In this document: positions 1-7,865 of the stretch, piece by piece
Layout of the letters: each line of letters begins with the position of its first letter
Position numbering within the stretch: position 1 is the first letter of the stretch
Origin: Martinezella hainanensis
Lineage (GTDB): Bacteria; Pseudomonadota; Alphaproteobacteria; Rhizobiales; Rhizobiaceae
Direction: 5' to 3'
Assembly: GCF_900094555.1 (NCBI RefSeq)
Contig: NZ_FMAC01000012.1
Location: forward strand, 88,291-152,290
DNA: 64,000 bases
The notes under the pieces: model-generated
Told to the model about the DNA's origin: nothing
The model's input: only the letters and a program-made list of their open reading frames with translations
The model's database searches: none
Position numbers and translations under genes: made by a program

Positions 1-178
1 CGCCAAATAGTTTTCCGGCCTTTGATCGATGGCGGGAAACCGCTGCGCTTGGCGTCCATGTCCTGCGCCTCTTGAGGGAACTTGCTGCTTTCACGCCGTT
101 CTTCAAGGCACCTTAGACTTGCCGCATAACTGGGACCATACAATATAAATGGCATATAATTATATCTGGGGCTCATGA
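1..178. other. window-edge sequence, end of an unidentified gene
   Basis: Two forward frames are open at the left edge. One is open from base 3 to a TAG at 114-116 and the other from base 1 to a TGA at 73-75. Either could be the tail of a gene that starts outside the window, and neither tail (37 or 24 residues) is recognisable. The last 60 bases are AT-rich and presumably hold the promoter of the LysR gene that follows. Confidence 0.3.
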
Positions 179-1072
179 ATGCAGCGGGAAGAACTGGTCG
201 ATCTCAACGCCTTTGCTGTTGTGGCCGAGGAAAAGAGCTTTACGCGCGCCGCCGCGAAACTCGGCACGTCGCAATCATCCCTCAGTCATACGATCCGACG
301 TCTGGAGGCGCGGCTGGGCGTGCGCCTGCTGACGCGCACCACGCGTAATGTCGCTCCGACGGAAGCGGGCGAGCGCTTGCTTGCCACACTTGGCCCAGCC
401 CTTGAAAGCATTGACAGCGAGCTTGCTTCTTTGCGCGAGCTGCGCGAAAAACCGACGGGTACAATCCGTATCACCACCTCCGAGCACGCCGCCACCACTA
501 TTCTCTGGCCGGCCCTTGAAAGGCTCCTGCCGCAATATCCGGACATCCATATCGAGCTCAGCATCGATTCGAGCCTGCGTGATATCGTTGCCGATCGCTT
601 CGACGCGGGCGTCCGGCTCGGCGAGGCGCTCGCCAAGGACATGATCGCGGTCAAGATCAGTCCTGATGTACGCATGGTCATCGTCAGTTCTCCGGCATAT
701 CTTGCGAAGCATCCTGAGCCGAGAACGCCGAGCGACCTTGCCGAGCATAATTGCATCAATCTGCGCCTGCCGAGTTCCGGTGGCCTATATGCGTGGGAGC
801 TGGAAAAGGATGGGCGGGAGCTTCGTGCCAGGGTGGAAGGGCAGCTCGTCTTCAACAATGTCGGCATGATCGTGCGGGCTGCAAAGGCAGGGTTGGGTCT
901 TGGTTTTGTCATGGAGGACCATGTTGCTGCCGACGTGGCGGAGGGTCGGCTGGTGCGTGTCATGGAAGACTGGTGCGCGCCATTTTCCGGCTATCATCTC
1001 TATTATCCGAGCCGGCGACAGCCATCGGCCGCCTTCTCTCTGTTGGTCGAAGCGTTGCGCTATCGCGGCTAG
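179..1072 (+). CDS. LysR-family transcriptional regulator
   Basis: This 297-residue protein has the usual LysR length and layout. A winged helix-turn-helix at about residues 6-65 (DLNAFAVVAEEKSFTRAA, then SQSSLSHTIRRLEARLG) is followed by a periplasmic-binding-protein-like effector domain at about 92-295. The phrasing of the effector domain (RITTSEHAATTILWPAL, SPAYLAKHPEPRTPSDLAEHNC) is typical of the large subgroup that controls neighbouring oxidoreductase or efflux genes. The next gene downstream, an aldo/keto-reductase-fold protein, lies 248 bp away on the same strand. A regulatory link is only an inference, because LysR targets are more often divergent. The start is supported by an AT-rich promoter-like stretch just upstream. 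The effector is unknown. Confidence 0.9.
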   Translation: MQREELVDLNAFAVVAEEKSFTRAAAKLGTSQSSLSHTIRRLEARLGVRLLTRTTRNVAPTEAGERLLATLGPALESIDSELASLRELREKPTGTIRITTSEHAATTILWPALERLLPQYPDIHIELSIDSSLRDIVADRFDAGVRLGEALAKDMIAVKISPDVRMVIVSSPAYLAKHPEPRTPSDLAEHNCINLRLPSSGGLYAWELEKDGRELRARVEGQLVFNNVGMIVRAAKAGLGLGFVMEDHVAADVAEGRLVRVMEDWCAPFSGYHLYYPSRRQPSAAFSLLVEALRYRG

Positions 1073-1320
1073 CTGCTTCGTTGAGGGTCGAGCCGAGCTC
1101 GGTTGATCATAAATCGTGCTGCGTATGTGGCCAAAGACATGTGGGCATGCGAGAGAACTGTTTCTCTCTGGCTACGCAGTTGCAAAATTGAACGATGCCC
1201 GGCTGATTATCCGGATTTCCGAATTGTAAAATTGCAAATTGCTGCTTAATTCCTTTGTTGGATGCTCTTACATAGCGTGTAAAGTTATGTATCGGCTGCT
1301 AGCCGGCTGGGGGACTATGC

Positions 1321-2322
1321 ATGCATCTTGATGACTATGCCGCACTCGGCCGCTCGGAGTTGCGTGTCAGTCCGCTTGCGCTCGGAACCATGACTTTCGA
1401 TGAGGGTTTTGCCCGGCAGTCGCGTGAAAATCAGCCCGCGGCGGTTTTGGCGCGTTATCTCGAACTCGGTGGAAATTATCTCGACACTGGCAACGGAGCT
1501 ATGAAAGCGGGTGGCCAGACGGTTGTCGGCAGCTATGTCGCGCAGAACTCGATCAGGCGCGATCGTCTTGTCATCGCCGCTAAGTTCAATGTCGAGCGGC
1601 ATGGTGGAACGTTTGGCCGCAAAGCCGTGATAGCTGGTTTCGAACAGGCCCTTCGACGGTTGCGTACCGACTATCTCGACCTTTATTGGCTGGACAACTG
1701 GGATATACAGGCGCCTTTGGAAGAGATGCTGGAGGCGCTCCACAATCTCGTCCAGTCGGGAAAACTACGCTATTTCGGCATTTCCGATACGCCGGCCTGG
1801 AAGGTGGCGCATGCCCATCTCTTGTCACAGTCCAACGGTTGGGCTCCGTTCATCGGTCTGCAGATCGAATATTCGCTGGCCGCGCGGCTATTTGAAATCG
1901 AGCTTATTCCTCTGGCGCGCGGATTGGGGCTTGGCGTCGTCTCGCACTCGCCGTTGAGCGGCGGTCTCATCAGTGGTCAATATACGCGCGCCAACAATGC
2001 GGGCGTGGGGATGGGGCACGCGGCGCAACTGGCGCAAAGACCTGATGCTCAGGATCTCGAGATCGTCGACGCCTTGTTCCGCGTTGCCGATGAACTCGGT
2101 ACGACCACCGCACGCGTCGCTCTTGCCTGGGCAATGGCGCGGCTGGGTGTATCTTCAACGATTATCGGCGTCCATACGCTGGAACAACTCAATGAGGATA
2201 TCGGCGCGCTAGAGGTCCGGCTTTCGCCGGAGCAGACCGCGACTTTGGACGCACTTACTATCCCCAATCCCGTTGTTGCCCTGCCATTACAAAATGCAGC
2301 ACCGCTGTGCTGCGTGGACTGA
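1321..2322 (+). CDS. aldo/keto-reductase-fold protein with altered active site
   Basis: This 333-residue protein has the aldo/keto reductase TIM-barrel pattern from end to end: SPLALGTMTF, NYLDTGN, the YLDLYW strand, GKLRYFGISDTPAW and a C-terminal NADP-binding-like region near STIIGVHTLEQL. Family members use an Asp-Tyr-Lys-His tetrad. Asp55 (LDTGN) and Lys88 (IAAKF) are present. The Tyr position near residue 60 reads NGAM instead of the usual VYG-type motif, and the His position reads LYWLDNWD (Asp125) where relatives have LYWxHxWD. Normal carbonyl reduction is therefore doubtful. It may bind cofactor or act as a regulatory subunit, or catalyse something altered. The ATG at 1321 opens the family-typical N-terminus. 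Confidence 0.85.
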   Translation: MHLDDYAALGRSELRVSPLALGTMTFDEGFARQSRENQPAAVLARYLELGGNYLDTGNGAMKAGGQTVVGSYVAQNSIRRDRLVIAAKFNVERHGGTFGRKAVIAGFEQALRRLRTDYLDLYWLDNWDIQAPLEEMLEALHNLVQSGKLRYFGISDTPAWKVAHAHLLSQSNGWAPFIGLQIEYSLAARLFEIELIPLARGLGLGVVSHSPLSGGLISGQYTRANNAGVGMGHAAQLAQRPDAQDLEIVDALFRVADELGTTTARVALAWAMARLGVSSTIIGVHTLEQLNEDIGALEVRLSPEQTATLDALTIPNPVVALPLQNAAPLCCVD

Positions 2323-2656
2323 ACCGCGGCTTGCCAATGGTGGCGGACGCCGGCATCCGCTGACGACGTGATAGCTTTCCTTATCGGCGGACTGGCCTAT
2401 CTAACATCTCGGTCGTTTAAAGGAGGCTTTGCATGAGCGGCAGAGCACAGTCACCGAATGCCCATTGGAATGTATTGCGCTCACAGTTGCAGCCATCGAC
2501 AGATGAATGCGCGCGATAGCCTCAAAAAGGCTATTTTCTACCAGCACCAATAGTACATTCTGCTCTGCAAGCCACGCATTGCCGCCCTACTTCATTGTTC
2601 ATGGTCTCGGTGGAACGCCGATACCTCCTCTTTTGAAAAGCTCAGGGAGATAAGAA
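2323..2656 (+). other. 334 bp spacer before csbD-like gene
   Basis: The spacer holds one 28-codon reading frame with a strong ribosome binding site, listed separately. The remainder looks like promoter sequence for the csbD-like gene. A GGAAC at 2612-2616 recalls the -35 box of the alphaproteobacterial general-stress sigma factor EcfG, but no matching -10 GTT follows at the right distance. No other gene was seen. Confidence 0.4.
2433..2519 (+). CDS. possible 28-residue small protein
   Basis: An ATG at 2433 follows an almost ideal Shine-Dalgarno (AAAGGAGG at about 2419-2426, seven bases away). It opens 28 codons ending in TAG at 2517. The predicted peptide is polar, with no membrane segment and one cysteine near the end, and it matches no family I know. 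The strong ribosome binding site is the only positive evidence; a leader peptide or chance are both possible. Confidence 0.3.
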   Translation: MSGRAQSPNAHWNVLRSQLQPSTDECAR

Positions 2657-2836
2657 ATGGACAAGAACCGTGTCAAAGGCGCAGTCAAGGAAGCAAGCGG
2701 CTCCATCAAGGAGGCCGCAGGAAAGCTGACGGGAAATAGTCGGCTCAAGATGGAAGGTGTCGCCGAGAAGGTCGAAGGCAAGATCCTGACGCAAGTCGGC
2801 AAGGCCAAGGACGCCATCAGACACGCGCTTCGCTGA
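2657..2836 (+). CDS. CsbD-family stress protein
   Basis: This 59-residue protein fits the CsbD family: small, charged, stress-induced bacterial proteins of unknown mechanism. The family signature is clear, starting MDKNRVKGAVKEASGSIKEA and continuing with AGKLTGNSRLKMEG and AEKVEGKIL. Repeated K-x-G-x-x-K-E/A patterns predict an amphipathic, largely helical protein. GGGAG at 2645-2649, seven bases ahead, supports the start. A BON-domain gene and a DUF992 gene follow on the same strand, the usual company of osmotic or general-stress genes in rhizobia. Stress regulation is inferred from the family. Confidence 0.9.
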   Translation: MDKNRVKGAVKEASGSIKEAAGKLTGNSRLKMEGVAEKVEGKILTQVGKAKDAIRHALR

Positions 2837-2881
2837 CGCCAAGCGCGCGAAACTTTGCATCCGCGTTTATCGAGGCTTCCA

Positions 2882-3226
2882 ATGCTTTTCCTGGCCAAGT
2901 CCCCATCGCTGACGACATCGTCGGATCGTTATGCAACCTGTGCGGCGATCCGCTGCCTCATCGCCTATGCCGAAGGACTTGAGGATTGTCATATCGATGT
3001 TGCCGCCATTGAAGGCGCAATCGTTCTCTCCGGCGTGGCATCGAACGATGAAGCGCGACAGCAGGCCATTGCGATAGCTTCCGGATATGTCAGGACCCGC
3101 ATCGTCAGCAACATCACCCTCCGGGCTGATCGCGACCCTTTCAGCCATCCGCAGATCGACCTGTCGAATTCCCCCGCGCCGTCCGGGCAGACCGCGGCGC
3201 CCAAAACGCCGAAGGAGACGTCATGA
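2882..3226 (+). CDS. BON-domain protein
   Basis: Taking the ATG at 2882, which has GAGG eight bases upstream, gives 114 residues; an in-frame ATG at 2855 has no such site. Residues of about 30-85 match a single BON domain, the OsmY-type fold thought to bind phospholipids or surfaces: DCHIDVAAIEGAIVLSGVAS, then DEARQQAIAIA, then a strand with SNITLR. The tail is proline- and serine-rich. I see no clear signal peptide. The stop codon overlaps the start of the DUF992 gene (ATGA at 3223-3226), so the two are translationally coupled. A role in envelope stress is inferred. Confidence 0.75.
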   Translation: MLFLAKSPSLTTSSDRYATCAAIRCLIAYAEGLEDCHIDVAAIEGAIVLSGVASNDEARQQAIAIASGYVRTRIVSNITLRADRDPFSHPQIDLSNSPAPSGQTAAPKTPKETS

Positions 3227-3735
3227 AAAAATTCATTATAGCGACCGCGGCAATTGCAGTCGCCTTTGGTTCTGCGGCTTCCGCTGCCAGCACCCATTCC
3301 AAAAGGCAGTCGACACAAGTGGTGTCCGAGCCGAAGCAAAGGCTCGGAACGCTGTCCTGCGAGGTCGCCGGTGGCGTCGGCATGATCATCGGGTCGAACA
3401 AGGCGATCAGCTGCACTTTCAAGCAGCGAACTGGCAGAGTTGAACGCTATACCGGAACGATCGGCAAGCTTGGCATCGATATCGGGGTCACCCGCAAGAC
3501 CTATCTGAGCTGGGTCGTCGTCAATACCGCGCCGACGCGTGTCGGCGACGGCGCTCTGGCGGGCACCTATGTCGGTGCTTCGGCGGGCGCTTCCGTAGGC
3601 CTTGGCCTCGGCGCGAATGCTCTGGTGGGCGGCAATTCCAAGAATTTCGCCCTGCAACCGTTGAGCGCGGAAGCGGGAACTGGCCTGAACGTCGCAGCCG
3701 GCGTCTCGCGCCTGCAACTGCAGTCTGCCCGCTGA
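3223..3735 (+). CDS. DUF992-family secreted protein
   Basis: This 170-residue protein starts with a clear signal peptide (KKFIIATAAIAVAFGSAASA, cleavage near residue 21). The body fits DUF992, a family of exported alphaproteobacterial proteins without known function: LGTLSCEVAGGVGMIIGSNK, a conserved Cys pair (near residues 45 and 60), YTGTIGKLGIDIGVT, a glycine-rich GTYVGASAGASVGLGLGAN stretch and GGNSKNFALQPLS. The protein is probably periplasmic. It overlaps the BON gene by 4 bp and is followed by a strong hairpin. Its function is unknown. Confidence 0.88.
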   Translation: MKKFIIATAAIAVAFGSAASAASTHSKRQSTQVVSEPKQRLGTLSCEVAGGVGMIIGSNKAISCTFKQRTGRVERYTGTIGKLGIDIGVTRKTYLSWVVVNTAPTRVGDGALAGTYVGASAGASVGLGLGANALVGGNSKNFALQPLSAEAGTGLNVAAGVSRLQLQSAR

Positions 3736-3765
3736 AGTCCGTAGTGCGTTTGGAAATCACCTCAT

Positions 3766-3800
3766 GCCCGGACGCGACCTGAATTCGATCGCGTCCGGGC
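3766..3800. terminator. bidirectional hairpin between DUF992 gene and katG
   Basis: A perfect 12 bp inverted repeat (GCCCGGACGCGA / TCGCGTCCGGGC) with an 11-base loop lies between two convergent genes. There is no long T-run, so a two-way terminator is likely but not certain. Confidence 0.7.
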
Positions 3801-3816
3801 CTGTTATTCAGTCACT

Positions 3817-6009
3817 TCAAGCGATGTCGAAGCGGTCGGCGTTCATGACCTTGGTCCATGCAGCAACGAAGTCCTGCACGAACTTCTTCTCGGCATCGGC
3901 CTGGCCATAGACTTCGGCGATCGCACGCAGCTGCGAGTTGGAGCCGAAGACGAGATCGGCGCGCGTTGCGGTCCACTTCACGTCGCCGGTCGCGCGGTCG
4001 CGGCCTTCGAAGACATCCTTGGCGTCCGAAACCGCCTTCCACTCCGTGCCCATGTCGAGCAGGTTCACGAAGAAGTCGTTGGTCAGGGTTTCCGGACGCT
4101 TGGTGAAGACGCCGTGCTGGCTTTGGCCGACGTTGGCGTTCAGTGCGCGCAGGCCGCCGATGAGGGCCGTCATTTCCGGAGCCGTCAGCGTCAGCAGCTG
4201 TGCCTTGTCGATCAGCAGCTCTTCAGAAGAGACGGTGTAGGCCCGCCGCTGGTAGTTGCGGAAACCGTCGACGATCGGCTCGAGAACGGCAAAGGCCTCG
4301 ACATCGGTCTGTTCCTGCGTCGCATCCGTGCGGCCTGCAGAGAAGGGCACGACCATGTCATGGCCGGCTTTCTTGGCGGCCTGTTCGATCGCGACCGAGC
4401 CGCCGAGAACGATTAGGTCGGCCAGCGATACCTTCTTGCCTTGGGCATCGTTGAACTTCTTCTGGATGCCTTCGAGCGTCTGCAACACGGAAGCGAGCTG
4501 GGCCGGTTGGTTGGCTTCCCAGTCCTTCTGCGGCGCAAGACGGATGCGAGCGCCGTTTGCGCCGCCGCGCTTGTCGGAGCCGCGGAAGGTAGAAGCAGAA
4601 GCCCAGGCCGTCGAGACCAGCTGCGGGATTGTCAGGCCCGATGCGGCAATCTCGCCCTTGAGGGCAGCGATATCGCCGGCATCGATCGATCCGTGACCGG
4701 CAGCCGGGATCGGGTCTTGCCAGATGAGCTCTTCGCTCGGCACTTCCGGGCCGAGATAGCGCACGCGCGGACCCATGTCGCGGTGGGTCAGCTTGAACCA
4801 TGCGCGGGCAAAGGCATCGGCGAACTCGTCCGGATTTTCGAAGAAGCGGCGAGAGATCTTCTCATAGGCCGGATCGAAGCGCAGGGCGAGATCGGTCGTC
4901 AGCATCGACGGGGCATGGCGCTTGGACTTGTCGTGTGCATCCGGGATCGAACCGGCGCCGGCGCCGTGCTTCGGTACCCACTGATGAGCGCCTGCCGGGC
5001 TCTTCGTCAGTTCCCATTCGTAGCCGAACAGGTTCCAGAAGAAGTTGTTGCTCCACTTGGTCGGCGTCGAGGTCCAGGTGACTTCGAGCCCGCTGCCGAT
5101 CGTGTCGCCGCCCTTGCCGCTGCGGAAGCTGTTCTTCCAGCCGAGGCCCTGTTCTTCGATACCGGCTGCTTCCGGCTCGGGGCCGACATGGGCGGCATCG
5201 CCAGCGCCATGGGTCTTGCCGAAGGTGTGGCCGCCGGCAATGAGAGCCACGGTTTCTTCGTCGTTCATGGCCATGCGGGCGAAGGTTTCGCGGATGTCAC
5301 GGGCAGCTGCGAGCGGGTCCGGATTGCCGTTCGGGCCTTCCGGATTGACATAGATGAGGCCCATCTGCACGGCTGCGAGCGGGTTTTCCAGATCGCGGTC
5401 ACCGCTGTAGCGCTTGTCGCCGAGCCAGGTATCTTCCGCGCCCCAGTAGATGTCTTCTTCCGGCTCCCAGATGTCTTCGCGACCGCCGCCGAAGCCGAAG
5501 GTCTTGAAGCCCATGGATTCCAGCGCGACATTGCCCGTCAGGATCAGCAGGTCAGCCCAGGAGATGCTGTTGCCGTATTTCTGCTTGAGCGGCCAAAGCA
5601 GGCGGCGGGCCTTGTCGAGATTGACGTTGTCCGGCCAGCTGTTGAGCGGCGCGAAACGCTGCGTTCCGGAGGAAGCGCCGCCGCGGCCGTCGCCCGTTCG
5701 GTAGGTGCCGGCGCTGTGCCAGGCCATGCGGATGAACAGCGGACCGTAGTGACCGAAGTCAGCCGGCCACCACTCCTGCGAATCCGTCATAAGGGCGGTG
5801 AGGTCCTTTTTCAGGGCCTCCAGATCGAGCTTCTTGAATTCCTCAGCGTAGTTGAACGCCTTGCCCATCGGGCTGGAAAGGGCCGAATTCTGGTGAAGAA
5901 TCCGAAGGTTCAGCTGATTCGGCCACCAGTCGCGGTTCGAACGGGCCGAAACGCTCGTGTTTCCATGCGGAAACGGACACTTGCCGGCATTTTCGACTTT
6001 CGTATCCAT
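3817..6009 (-). CDS. katG: catalase-peroxidase KatG
   Basis: This 730-residue bifunctional haem enzyme removes hydrogen peroxide as a catalase and oxidises donors as a peroxidase. It has the two-domain class I peroxidase layout. The distal pocket is intact: Arg94, Trp97 and His98 in IRMAWHSAGTYR. The Trp-Tyr-Met crosslink required for catalase activity can form from Trp97, Tyr220 (LIYVNPEGPNG) and Met246 (FARMAMND). His261 in AGGHTFGKTHG is the proximal haem ligand. The second, degenerate domain runs from about residue 420. There is no signal peptide, so it is cytoplasmic. GGGAG precedes the ATG. It is transcribed away from oxyR, the arrangement in which OxyR induces it on peroxide exposure. 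Confidence 0.98.
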   Translation of the reverse strand: MDTKVENAGKCPFPHGNTSVSARSNRDWWPNQLNLRILHQNSALSSPMGKAFNYAEEFKKLDLEALKKDLTALMTDSQEWWPADFGHYGPLFIRMAWHSAGTYRTGDGRGGASSGTQRFAPLNSWPDNVNLDKARRLLWPLKQKYGNSISWADLLILTGNVALESMGFKTFGFGGGREDIWEPEEDIYWGAEDTWLGDKRYSGDRDLENPLAAVQMGLIYVNPEGPNGNPDPLAAARDIRETFARMAMNDEETVALIAGGHTFGKTHGAGDAAHVGPEPEAAGIEEQGLGWKNSFRSGKGGDTIGSGLEVTWTSTPTKWSNNFFWNLFGYEWELTKSPAGAHQWVPKHGAGAGSIPDAHDKSKRHAPSMLTTDLALRFDPAYEKISRRFFENPDEFADAFARAWFKLTHRDMGPRVRYLGPEVPSEELIWQDPIPAAGHGSIDAGDIAALKGEIAASGLTIPQLVSTAWASASTFRGSDKRGGANGARIRLAPQKDWEANQPAQLASVLQTLEGIQKKFNDAQGKKVSLADLIVLGGSVAIEQAAKKAGHDMVVPFSAGRTDATQEQTDVEAFAVLEPIVDGFRNYQRRAYTVSSEELLIDKAQLLTLTAPEMTALIGGLRALNANVGQSQHGVFTKRPETLTNDFFVNLLDMGTEWKAVSDAKDVFEGRDRATGDVKWTATRADLVFGSNSQLRAIAEVYGQADAEKKFVQDFVAAWTKVMNADRFDIA

Positions 6010-6350
6010 AATTTTCTCCCTTACGATGATTTGAATTGTGATGACCGGAGAAGGAGCTTTGCCAGCCCGCCGGGAAGTGGCCCGGTTCTAAAACGGGTAT
6101 GGCAGCGACATGTCAGACGCATGAATCTCTCGTTGTTCTGGCCTCGCATGAAACGGAGGCGCGGAAGCAGGCAAAGCTTGGGTAGCCTGCCTTCCGACCG
6201 GCCCGTGCATCGATGAACTGAACGCAGTCAATGCTCTCAATGTGAGCTTCATGTGACAGGCGGCCGCATCTCATCTCTGCTGCGGCACTATAGCCAAGGC
6301 TTTCCATTAATTTAAGTTGGATTTCCTGATTGGTGCGATAAGGTGGGCTT
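6010..6350. promoter_or_regulatory. katG-oxyR divergent promoter region
   Basis: This 341 bp gap between two divergent genes must contain both promoters and, by analogy with other rhizobia, OxyR binding sites. I could not recognise a full four-part OxyR box. The stretch nearest oxyR (about 6285-6330) is AT-rich. Reading frames crossing the gap are extensions of antisense frames. Confidence 0.5.
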
Positions 6351-7361
6351 ATGGCAAACTTCACGCTTAAACAGCTTCGCTATTTCGAAGCGCTGGCCCG
6401 GCTCGGCCACTTCGGACGCGCCGCCGATCTATGCGCGATCTCTCAGCCCGCCTTGTCGATGCAGATCAAGGAATTGGAGGAGCAGCTCGGCACGAACCTC
6501 TTCGAAAGAGGCGCGCGCCAGGTCCGGTTGACCAATTTCGGGGAGGCCTTCGCGATCCGTGTCCGCGACATCCTGCGCTCGGTCGACGAACTGGGAGACC
6601 TTGCCCGCGCGTCGCATAATCAGCCTGTGGGTAGGCTGCGTATTGGCATTATCCCGACGGTCGCGCCCTATCTGCTGCCGAGCATCATCGGCAATCTCTC
6701 CCGCATCTATGACGGGCTTGATATTCATGTGCGCGAAACCCTGACCTCGAAATTGGTCGAGGAATTGGAGGAGGGGAGGCTGGATACGGCGATCGTGGCT
6801 TTACCCATCTCCGAGGCATCCCTTACGGAAGTGCCGCTGTTTGCGGAAAACTTCGTGCTGGTGCGGCCAAGCGAAGATGAGGGCAAGCCAGTGCCCAACC
6901 GGGAAGCGCTTCGCGAAATGCGGCTGTTGTTGCTCGAGGAGGGGCATTGCTTCCGTGACCAGGCGCTTTCCTTCTGCAATATACAGTCGGCGCTCCCACG
7001 GGAATTGATGGATGGAAGTTCGCTGTCGACGCTGGTGCAGATGGTCAGCGCCGGCATCGGCGTCACCCTGATACCGGAGATGGCGGTTGCTGTGGAAACG
7101 CGCTCAGCCTCGGTTTCGACCGTGCGTTTCCAAAGTCCGCAGCCGTCGCGAACGATCGGCATGATCTGGCGCAGGACGAGCCCTCTGACCAAACAGCTCC
7201 TGCAGATTTCCGAAGTGGTGCGCGAAGCGGCCGACGCCATGCGCGAGCAACATGATTCGATCTGGCGTGCGCAGGATCTGGAGCTCAATGGCCGATTACA
7301 CCTGCCGGCTGCTCGACGCCCAGGCTTTGGTGCCGTCGATGACCCAGCGTCGCGCCGGTAG
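6351..7361 (+). CDS. oxyR: hydrogen-peroxide sensor OxyR
   Basis: This LysR-type regulator of 336 residues has a helix-turn-helix at about residues 3-62 (LKQLRYFEALARLGHFGRAA, SQPALSMQIKELE). Its effector domain carries the diagnostic redox cysteines Cys200 (EEGHCFRDQ) and Cys209 (LSFCNIQ), nine residues apart as in known OxyR proteins. Peroxide oxidises them to a disulfide, and the oxidised form activates transcription. The position head-to-head with katG fits this job. The protein is about 30 residues longer than the common 305, with an extra C-terminal tail after about residue 305 ending PGFGAVDDPASRR. The tail has no known role. Confidence 0.96.
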   Translation: MANFTLKQLRYFEALARLGHFGRAADLCAISQPALSMQIKELEEQLGTNLFERGARQVRLTNFGEAFAIRVRDILRSVDELGDLARASHNQPVGRLRIGIIPTVAPYLLPSIIGNLSRIYDGLDIHVRETLTSKLVEELEEGRLDTAIVALPISEASLTEVPLFAENFVLVRPSEDEGKPVPNREALREMRLLLLEEGHCFRDQALSFCNIQSALPRELMDGSSLSTLVQMVSAGIGVTLIPEMAVAVETRSASVSTVRFQSPQPSRTIGMIWRRTSPLTKQLLQISEVVREAADAMREQHDSIWRAQDLELNGRLHLPAARRPGFGAVDDPASRR

Positions 7362-7517
7362 TGCTCGCATCCCGTGTTAACGCTGTTCGAATCTTTTCCA
7401 CAGGCTGGGATATTTCAAACGATTGAAAATATTTTAATCGTTTAAATAATTTAATGCCTTGATTTACAAAGAAACTCTTCCATGTCATGCCAGTGACGCA
7501 TGACAATGGAGGTCGTG

Positions 7518-7694
7518 ATGCAAGAGTTTGAAAACGTAAGAAATGAAATTCCTACGTATGTAATTGATCGCCTCGAAAATGAGTGGCGGGTGATGCAGAC
7601 TCAGAATGTGCAGCTGGAAACCGGGCTGCGGGCTGAAACGTCGGCAGATACTGCGCCTGCAACGACCGATAGTCTCGCATCCCTCGATAAGTAG
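7518..7694 (+). CDS. small hypothetical protein
   Basis: A GGAGG at 7508-7512 lies five bases before the ATG at 7518, giving a 58-residue product; an upstream in-frame ATG at 7500 would overlap that site. The peptide is acidic. A helix-prone first half (PTYVIDRLENEWRVMQTQNV) is followed by a Thr/Ala-rich disordered tail. The upstream 80 bases are very AT-rich (about 7415-7460) and look like a promoter. No family recognised. The gene stands alone between oxyR and a convergent operon. Confidence 0.5.
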   Translation: MQEFENVRNEIPTYVIDRLENEWRVMQTQNVQLETGLRAETSADTAPATTDSLASLDK

Positions 7695-7795
7695 TATTTT
7701 TGGAGACGGCAATCGCACGGCGCTCGCGGGGCACGCGATGCTGTTGAAGGCATAGCCCGGTATCCACCATTTCCATTCCATCCAGAAAACGGACA

Positions 7796-7818
7796 AGCCC
7801 CGGCTTATTGCCAGGGCT
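7796..7818 (-). terminator. possible terminator of the amidohydrolase operon
   Basis: An imperfect hairpin (AGCCCCGGC / GCCAGGGCT, one mismatch, loop TTATT) lies about 50 bases past the stop of the amidohydrolase gene. No T-run is seen, so this is only a candidate. Confidence 0.35.
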
Positions 7819-7865
7819 GTCGTTCATTTGGCCGGCTTCAGGGAAACTTGGTCCCCGAAATTGCT

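Noticed and set aside
2612..2640. GGAAC resembling an EcfG stress promoter
   Set aside because: No GTT-type -10 element at 16-17 bp spacing.
4441..6216. 591-codon forward frame
   Set aside because: It is antisense to katG and has no recognisable domain.
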